DNA of 13,508 nt, taken from Caulobacteraceae bacterium UBA5005. GTDB lineage: Bacteria > Pseudomonadota > Alphaproteobacteria > Caulobacterales > Caulobacteraceae. Below, in pieces: positions 9,471-13,508 of the stretch. The stretch's first letter is position 1. Each line of letters opens with the position of its first letter. Both the position numbers and the translations under genes were made by a program. The stretch covers positions 1 through 13,508 of the forward strand of contig DGYN01000020.1 in NCBI GenBank assembly GCA_002398405.1, in the 5' to 3' direction. The notes beneath the pieces are model-generated. The model saw only the letters and a program-made list of their open reading frames with translations. It was not told the DNA's origin and made no database searches.

Positions 9471-9508
9471 GTAACGTTTCGTAACCGCCGCCCTGAACGG
9501 TAAATAAC
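9471..9508. promoter_or_regulatory. Candidate operator region B (SRPBCC/HupE divergent promoter)
   Basis: GTAACGTTTCGTAAC at 9471-9485 contains the 12-mer ACGTTTCGTAAC, the exact inverse of GTTACGAAACGT at 7405-7416. GTAAATAAC at 9500-9508 is the exact inverse of 7373-7381. The two blocks are 14 bases apart here and 23 bases apart in region A, and in both places they point toward a transport gene. The site also contains CGTAAC twice as a direct repeat, 10 bases apart. The region lies 38 bases upstream of the hupE start. Confidence 0.55.
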
Positions 9509-9545
9509 GCGCGCGGGGGCGGAGAAAGACGCTAAACCTAAGGCC

Positions 9546-10253
9546 ATGAGCCCACGCTCCCTTCCACGTCTGCTGCTGATGGCGTTCGCGCTTTTGATCG
9601 TCCAGGGCTTCTGGGCGATGGCGGCGGCGCACGGCATCGGCGGCACCGACGCGGCCTTCGTGGCGGCGACCAACGGGCCAGATCCGGTCCCCTTCCTGTA
9701 CCTGGGCGCCAAGCACATGGTGACCGGGTACGACCACCTGCTGTTCCTGGTGGGGGTAATCTTCTTCCTCTACCGGCTGAAGCAGATCGCCCTCTATGTG
9801 ACGATGTTTTCGATCGGCCACTCGATCACCCTGCTGGCCGGGGTGCTGCTCGACCTGCAGGTGGATGCGCATCTGGTGGATGCGGTGATCGGGCTCTCAG
9901 TGGTGTGGAAGGCCTTCGACAACCTGGGCGGCTTCAAGACGACGATCGGCGCGCAGCCCGACAACCGGGCGGTGGTGCTGGGTTTTGGCCTGATCCACGG
10001 CTTTGGCCTGGCGACCAAGCTCCAGGCCTTGAACCTCAATGACAACGGCCTGGTGACGAACCTGATCTCGTTCAACGTCGGGGTGGAGATCGGCCAGATC
10101 GTCGCCCTGTCCCTGATCCTGATCGTGATGACCGCCTGGCGGCGGACGGCGCTGTTCGAACGCACGGCGCGGGGGGCCAATATCCTTCTCATGCTGGCGG
10201 GCTTCGTCCTGGCGGGCGAGCAACTGGCTGGCTATTTCCTGGGAGCAGGCTGA
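9546..10253 (+). CDS. HupE/UreJ family membrane protein
   Basis: This 235-residue polytopic inner-membrane protein belongs to the HupE/UreJ group (second Pfam subtype), whose characterised members are nickel permeases or accessory proteins; many others are untested. It begins with a signal-like hydrophobic segment ending MAAAHG (H29). Family motifs follow: GAKHMVTGYDHLLFL (H57, D63, H64), FSIGHSITLL (H92), FGLIHGFGLA (H151) and FNVGVEIGQ (E181). These conserved His, Asp and Glu residues in the membrane are the likely metal ligands. Six or seven hydrophobic segments are visible. AAGG stands just before the ATG. The stop overlaps the next start by one base (TGATG), so it heads a three-gene operon with the anchor and PepSY proteins. 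No urease or hydrogenase gene is in the window, so nickel cannot be assumed. Confidence 0.88.
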   Translation: MSPRSLPRLLLMAFALLIVQGFWAMAAAHGIGGTDAAFVAATNGPDPVPFLYLGAKHMVTGYDHLLFLVGVIFFLYRLKQIALYVTMFSIGHSITLLAGVLLDLQVDAHLVDAVIGLSVVWKAFDNLGGFKTTIGAQPDNRAVVLGFGLIHGFGLATKLQALNLNDNGLVTNLISFNVGVEIGQIVALSLILIVMTAWRRTALFERTARGANILLMLAGFVLAGEQLAGYFLGAG

Positions 10254-10939
10254 TGACGAACCAAGACGGGGCGACCCGGCCCCTGCCCAAGAAAAAGCTG
10301 CTGCTGGCCACCGGCGGCGCGCTGATCGCCGGGGCCCTGATCGTGGTCGGGGTGGTGATGCCGGCCGAGTACGATGTCGACCTGCTGGGCGTGGGCAAGC
10401 TCTCGGGCCTGTCGCGCCTGTGGGCCCCCGGCGAGAACGAGATCGACCCCAACGCCGGCAGCGTTCAGCGGGCGCGGGAGTTCCCGACGCCGTGGCGCAC
10501 GGACGTCGTCGAGATCCCCCTGACCGCCATGGACCTGGGCGTTCAGGGCGCGCAGCTGGAATACAAGTTCCACCTGCCCAAGGATGGGACGCTGATCTAT
10601 TCGTGGGAGGTGATCGGGGCGGATGATCCCAAGGCCTTCGAGTTCGACTTCCACGGCCACACCGTCCCCAAGCTGGCCAAGGAGGAGATGGTCGTCGCCA
10701 CCTACAAGAAGGGCCACGCGCTATCCGGCAACGGGGCGCTGATCGCGCCCTTCGAGGGCATCCACGGCTGGTTCCTGTCCAACGACACCGGCAAGCCCGT
10801 GGTCGTGCGGATCAAGGCTGCGGGGTTCTATGAGCTGATTAAATCGGGCGCGCCGGGCAACGAGGGGCGGATCATCGCCAATGTGCCCGCCGAGGCGGCG
10901 AGGCCGAACATTCCCAAGGCCGACCCGGCGCCGCCATGA
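10253..10939 (+). CDS. Single-span 'transmembrane anchor' protein with periplasmic beta domain
   Basis: This 228-residue protein has a short Lys-rich cytoplasmic head, one transmembrane helix at about 15-37 and a periplasmic domain of about 190 residues. It resembles a family usually annotated only as transmembrane anchor protein, found next to HupE and PepSY genes; no function is established to my knowledge. The periplasmic part is beta-rich and carries clustered conserved-looking motifs: IYSWEV, FEFDFHGHT (H134, H136), KKGHALSG (H155) and GIHGWFLSN (H171) with VVVRIKAAGFYEL. These histidines could bind a metal. It overlaps hupE upstream (TGATG) and the PepSY gene downstream (ATGA), which implies fixed stoichiometry and a joint job. 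GGGAG stands upstream of the ATG. The C-terminus is a Pro/Ala-rich tail. Confidence 0.8.
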   Translation: MTNQDGATRPLPKKKLLLATGGALIAGALIVVGVVMPAEYDVDLLGVGKLSGLSRLWAPGENEIDPNAGSVQRAREFPTPWRTDVVEIPLTAMDLGVQGAQLEYKFHLPKDGTLIYSWEVIGADDPKAFEFDFHGHTVPKLAKEEMVVATYKKGHALSGNGALIAPFEGIHGWFLSNDTGKPVVVRIKAAGFYELIKSGAPGNEGRIIANVPAEAARPNIPKADPAPP

Positions 10940-11991
10940 TGGCGGTCCTTCGCACCCTGCACGCCTGGATCGGCGCGCTGTTGGCGCTGATCCTCATCGT
11001 GATCGGGGTGACGGGGGCGATGCTGGCGTTCAAGACCGACTACATCCGCGCCACGGTTCCCGAAGCCAGGGCCAAGGTCGCGGCGAGCCCGCAGGTGCTG
11101 GGGGCGGCGGCGGATCGAATCGAGCACGTGCTGCACGGCGAGCTGAGTTACGTGGTGTTCGCCTCCGAGCGGCTGGGGATACACCAGGCGGCCTTCACCA
11201 AGGACCGCTACGGCTATGCCGCCGCCGACGGGACGCTGGTGGCGGCCTTCCGGCCAGCGGGGCGGCCTGAGTCGTTTGTCTATGAGCTGCACCATTTCCT
11301 GCTGGCGGGCGATAGGGGGATGAAGGTCGTCGGCTGGTCGGGGCTGATCGCGGTGGGGCTGGCGATCGTGGGGCTGATCGTCTGGCTGCCGGTGTGGCGG
11401 GGGTTTTCGTTTCGGGTTTGGCCCAGGAGCGGCAAGCGCAGCGGACTCCTGCCGGCGCACCGCAATCTGGGGGTCCTGTTCGCGATTCCGGTGATGGTGT
11501 TCTGCCTGACCGGGGCGGGGATGATCTTTTACCGGACGGCGGAGAGCCTGCTGGTGAAGCTGTTCCCGGGGCCGGGGTTCGAGGAGGAATTCTATCCGCC
11601 GTCGGAGGCCGGGGAGATCGACTGGCCCAAAATTCTAGAGGCGGCCCAGGCGCGGTTTCCCGACGCGACGATCCGCGCCGCCTTCTGGCCGGAGGCGTCG
11701 TGGGACGTCGCCAGGGTGCGGCTCAGGCAGCCGGGGGAATGGACGCCGGACGGGCGGACCATGGTGGCGGTCGAACCGGTCAGCGCTGTGGTGCGCGGCG
11801 TGCACGATCCGTTCAAGCGCGGCCTGGGCTACCGGCTGAATGATAGCCTTTATCCGGTTCACGCGGCGTCGGTCGGCGGCATAGCCTACCGGCTCTTTAC
11901 CGCGGCGAGCGGACTGGCGCTCGCCGCGCTGGGGGTGTTCGGGCTGTGGTCGTTCCTGGTGAAGCCGAGGAAGAAACCTAAGCCTTCATAG
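10936..11991 (+). CDS. PepSY-associated transmembrane protein
   Basis: This 351-residue inner-membrane protein has the four-helix PepSY_TM layout, with helices at about 8-32, 131-153, 176-198 and 320-342 and two periplasmic loops. Conserved histidines sit at or near helix ends: H9 in LHAWIG, H119/H120 in YELHHFLLAG, H175 in PAHRNLG and H309 in YPVHAAS. In related FoxB/PiuB-type proteins this pattern supports haem binding and reductive release of iron from siderophores, so a periplasmic metal-reductase role is plausible here. The gene overlaps the anchor protein by 4 bases (ATGA); a second ATG three bases later (10939) is an alternative start. Its 3' end overlaps the convergent serine hydrolase by 14 bases, with no terminator between them. 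The C-terminus is basic (KPRKKPKPS), consistent with a cytoplasmic end. Confidence 0.87.
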   Translation: MMAVLRTLHAWIGALLALILIVIGVTGAMLAFKTDYIRATVPEARAKVAASPQVLGAAADRIEHVLHGELSYVVFASERLGIHQAAFTKDRYGYAAADGTLVAAFRPAGRPESFVYELHHFLLAGDRGMKVVGWSGLIAVGLAIVGLIVWLPVWRGFSFRVWPRSGKRSGLLPAHRNLGVLFAIPVMVFCLTGAGMIFYRTAESLLVKLFPGPGFEEEFYPPSEAGEIDWPKILEAAQARFPDATIRAAFWPEASWDVARVRLRQPGEWTPDGRTMVAVEPVSAVVRGVHDPFKRGLGYRLNDSLYPVHAASVGGIAYRLFTAASGLALAALGVFGLWSFLVKPRKKPKPS

Positions 11992-13240
11992 CGGCCAGGT
12001 CCTTGTAGGCGGCGGTGCGGATTTCGGCCTGGACCGGGTAGCTCGTGGGGTTGAGCTGGAGCATCAGGACGACGGAAAGCTTGTTGACCGGATCGACCCA
12101 CATCTGGGTGCCGGCGATTCCGAACCACCAGAAGGTCCCCGCCGGCATACCGCCCGCCGTTGCTCCGGCCGGGAGGACGTGGGCGACGCCCGCGCCGTAG
12201 CCATTGCGGCCGCCGAACAGGGTGCCGGGCTCCAAAAGGTTGGAGCGCATGGTGCGAATGGTTTCGGCCTTGGCGACGCGGCGGCCGTTATGGACGCCCT
12301 CATTGAGCAGCATGGTGGTGAAGCGCAGATAGTTCTCGGCCGAGGAGATCAGGCCGCCGCCGCCGCTCATGATGCCGCGCCCGTCGCTGAAGGGGCTGGC
12401 CTTGCGGTCGTCGGTGAGGGTCGCTTGCCCATTGGTCACGGCGTAGACCGAAGCCAGACGGTCGACCTTGTTGGGCGGGACCTGGAAGTCGGTGTCGTTC
12501 ATGCCCAGCGGCGTGAACAGGATGCGATTCAGATAGTCGTAGAAGCTGACGCCCGAGACCTTCTGGACGATGGCCCCGCAGACGTCGGTGGCGACAGAGT
12601 ACTGCCAGCGCGAGCCCGGATCGGCGTTGATCGGCAAGGGGCCGAGACGATCGACCAGCTCCTCCAGGGTCTGCACCGCGGGCTTGGCGCCGGCGGGAGT
12701 CGGCGGGGTGGGGCGGCTTCCCGGGATGATGCCCTCGGCGGTGTACTTGCGGGCCAGGGCGTCGTTGTTGATGTGGTAGGAAAGCCCCGAGGAGTGGGTG
12801 ACCAGGTGGCGGATGGTCATTGGCTTGCTGGCCGGGCGGCTGGCGAGCGTCGCCTGGTCGGTGATGACGCGCTGGGTCTTGAACGAGGGCAGGACGTCGC
12901 CCACCGGGGTGTCCAGCTTCAGCTTGCCGTCCTCGATCAGCTTCATGATGGCGAAGCAGGTGATCGGCTTGGTCATGGAATAGATGCGGTAGAGGCTGTC
13001 GTGACGGGCCGGCGCGCTGGTCTCGAAGGCCAGGGTCCCGCTGGACAGGTAGACGGGCGCGTCATTGCCGCGGCGGATCGCCGCCACCACGCCGGGCAGC
13101 TTCTTGGTGGTCACATAGCTGTCGATGAAGGCCTTGATCGCGGCGTAGTCCGCGGCGGTGGCGCCGCGGGCGCCCATGGGAGCGGCCAGGGCGGCGATGC
13201 CCGCAAGAAGCGCGCGCCGATCAATGTTGATATGGTCCAT
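11978..13240 (-). CDS. Secreted class C beta-lactamase-like serine hydrolase (family VIII esterase-like)
   Basis: This 420-residue protein has the serine beta-lactamase/penicillin-binding fold. Residues 1-30 look like a signal peptide; the RR in IDRRALLAG before a hydrophobic run suggests possible Tat export. The nucleophile motif SMTK is at 88-91 and the tyrosine motif YSV at about 214 (QYSVATDVCG). The third motif is not the KTG of true class C enzymes but FGIAGT (about 373-378), as in esterases and lipases of this fold. HLVTHSSGLSY, LFTPLGMNDT and IMSGGGGL are also typical. An esterase or D-amino-peptidase role is therefore more likely than antibiotic resistance. The ATG at 13240 is chosen because GGAGGGG lies 3 to 9 bases upstream; the in-frame TTG at 13252 would place that ribosome site inside the gene. 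Upstream base composition is AT-rich (TTAAAAC), fitting a promoter. Confidence 0.88.
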   Translation of the reverse strand: MDHINIDRRALLAGIAALAAPMGARGATAADYAAIKAFIDSYVTTKKLPGVVAAIRRGNDAPVYLSSGTLAFETSAPARHDSLYRIYSMTKPITCFAIMKLIEDGKLKLDTPVGDVLPSFKTQRVITDQATLASRPASKPMTIRHLVTHSSGLSYHINNDALARKYTAEGIIPGSRPTPPTPAGAKPAVQTLEELVDRLGPLPINADPGSRWQYSVATDVCGAIVQKVSGVSFYDYLNRILFTPLGMNDTDFQVPPNKVDRLASVYAVTNGQATLTDDRKASPFSDGRGIMSGGGGLISSAENYLRFTTMLLNEGVHNGRRVAKAETIRTMRSNLLEPGTLFGGRNGYGAGVAHVLPAGATAGGMPAGTFWWFGIAGTQMWVDPVNKLSVVLMLQLNPTSYPVQAEIRTAAYKDLAAMKA

Positions 13241-13317
13241 GGTCCCCTCCAAACGACTGTTTTAATTTTCCCTATCTCGCCGTTTCATTTGCAGCTAGGC
13301 AAGAGCTAATGCGCTCG

Positions 13318-13333
13318 GCCCCCGGCCGGGGGC
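13318..13333. repeat. Perfect 16 bp GC palindrome
   Basis: GCCCCCGGCCGGGGGC is fully self-complementary. It lies between the divergent serine hydrolase and the gene starting at 13486. No T tract follows on either strand, so it is not a standard terminator. It could be a protein-binding site or simply a GC-rich structure. Confidence 0.6.
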
Positions 13334-13383
13334 AGGCCGCAGCCGGCGGTGGAATGCGCCGTATTACTGGTGTACTTTCACTC

Positions 13384-13471
13384 TGTTTCCGCGAGGAAAC
13401 ACTGCGATCACATAGACGGTGCATAGGTCGCCGAACTATCGGCGCAAAAAAGAAGGCCGCCCGCAGGGCGG
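13384..13471. repeat. Three hairpins upstream of the right-edge gene
   Basis: TGTTTCC-GCGA-GGAAACA (13384-13401, 7 bp stem with a GNRA-type loop), CGCCGA-ACTA-TCGGCG (13429-13444, 6 bp) and CCGCCC-GCA-GGGCGG (13457-13471, 6 bp) follow each other within 90 bases. The third is preceded on the plus strand by six A, so on the minus strand it reads as stem then CCTTCTTTTTT, like an intrinsic terminator. On the plus strand the set would lie in a 5' leader. No known riboswitch consensus was recognised. Confidence 0.5.
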
Positions 13472-13485
13472 GGCGTGGGAGAGAC

Positions 13486-13508
13486 ATGAACAGGAAGATT
13501 GTGACGTT
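13486..13508 (+). CDS. Start of a plus-strand gene cut by the window edge
   Basis: An ATG at 13486 is preceded by GGGAGAGAC, a well-placed ribosome site, and opens a frame MNRKIVT that runs out of the window after 7 codons. The basic start would suit a signal peptide, but the product cannot be named. The call rests on the ribosome site and the structured upstream region. Confidence 0.5.

Noticed and set aside
9531..9538. GCTAAACC as a Caulobacter-type -10 box for hupE
   Set aside because: It matches the -10 pattern but stands only 7 bases before the ATG and has no TTGAC-like partner at the right distance. It would require a leaderless transcript; not enough to call.
9393..9872. N-terminal extension of the SRPBCC frame to 9872
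   Set aside because: It would run through the intergenic motif region and into hupE on the other strand. The ATG at 9392 has a strong ribosome site and is followed directly by a signal peptide.
12179..13309. 376-codon plus-strand frame opposite the serine hydrolase
   Set aside because: Antisense shadow; the hydrolase on the minus strand has catalytic motifs and a signal peptide.

Overview
The window looks like chromosomal DNA from a high-GC alphaproteobacterium, most likely of the Caulobacter/Phenylobacterium type. This rests on base composition, good GGAGG-like ribosome sites, a TonB-dependent receptor and a leucine-catabolism pair; no taxonomic marker gene is present. No rRNA, tRNA, CRISPR array, transposase or phage gene was seen.

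Layout. (1) 1-1768, minus strand: isovaleryl-CoA dehydrogenase followed, with an ATGA stop/start overlap, by a hydroxymethylglutaryl-CoA lyase that runs off the left edge; both belong to leucine degradation. (2) 2108-5045, plus strand: a cytoplasmic GAF-PAS-PAS hybrid histidine kinase overlapping a single-domain response regulator. This pair has visibly lower GC than its neighbours and ends at an intrinsic terminator. (3) 5238-11991: a locus that looks like an envelope transport system. It holds a TonB-dependent outer-membrane receptor (minus), a divergent membrane-spanning winged-helix regulator (plus), a secreted START/SRPBCC-like protein (minus), and a tightly overlapped plus-strand operon of a HupE/UreJ-type membrane protein, a single-span periplasmic 'anchor' protein and a PepSY-associated membrane protein. 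(4) 11978-13240, minus strand: a secreted class C beta-lactamase-like serine hydrolase whose 3' end overlaps the PepSY gene by 14 bp. (5) 13241-13508: an intergenic stretch rich in inverted repeats, leading to the start of a plus-strand gene cut by the right edge.

The most interesting part is region 3. Two separate divergent promoter regions, 7272-7441 and 9393-9545, share the same two sequence blocks (GTTACGAAACGT and GTAAATAAC) in the same order and orientation relative to the transport genes. This suggests that the receptor and the HupE operon are co-regulated, plausibly by the adjacent membrane-bound regulator. A working model is that the receptor imports a metal or metal complex across the outer membrane, the PepSY and anchor proteins process or reduce it in the periplasm, and HupE carries it across the inner membrane. 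The substrate cannot be read from the sequence. Nickel, cobalt, copper and iron are all open, and the model is inference from family membership and gene order.
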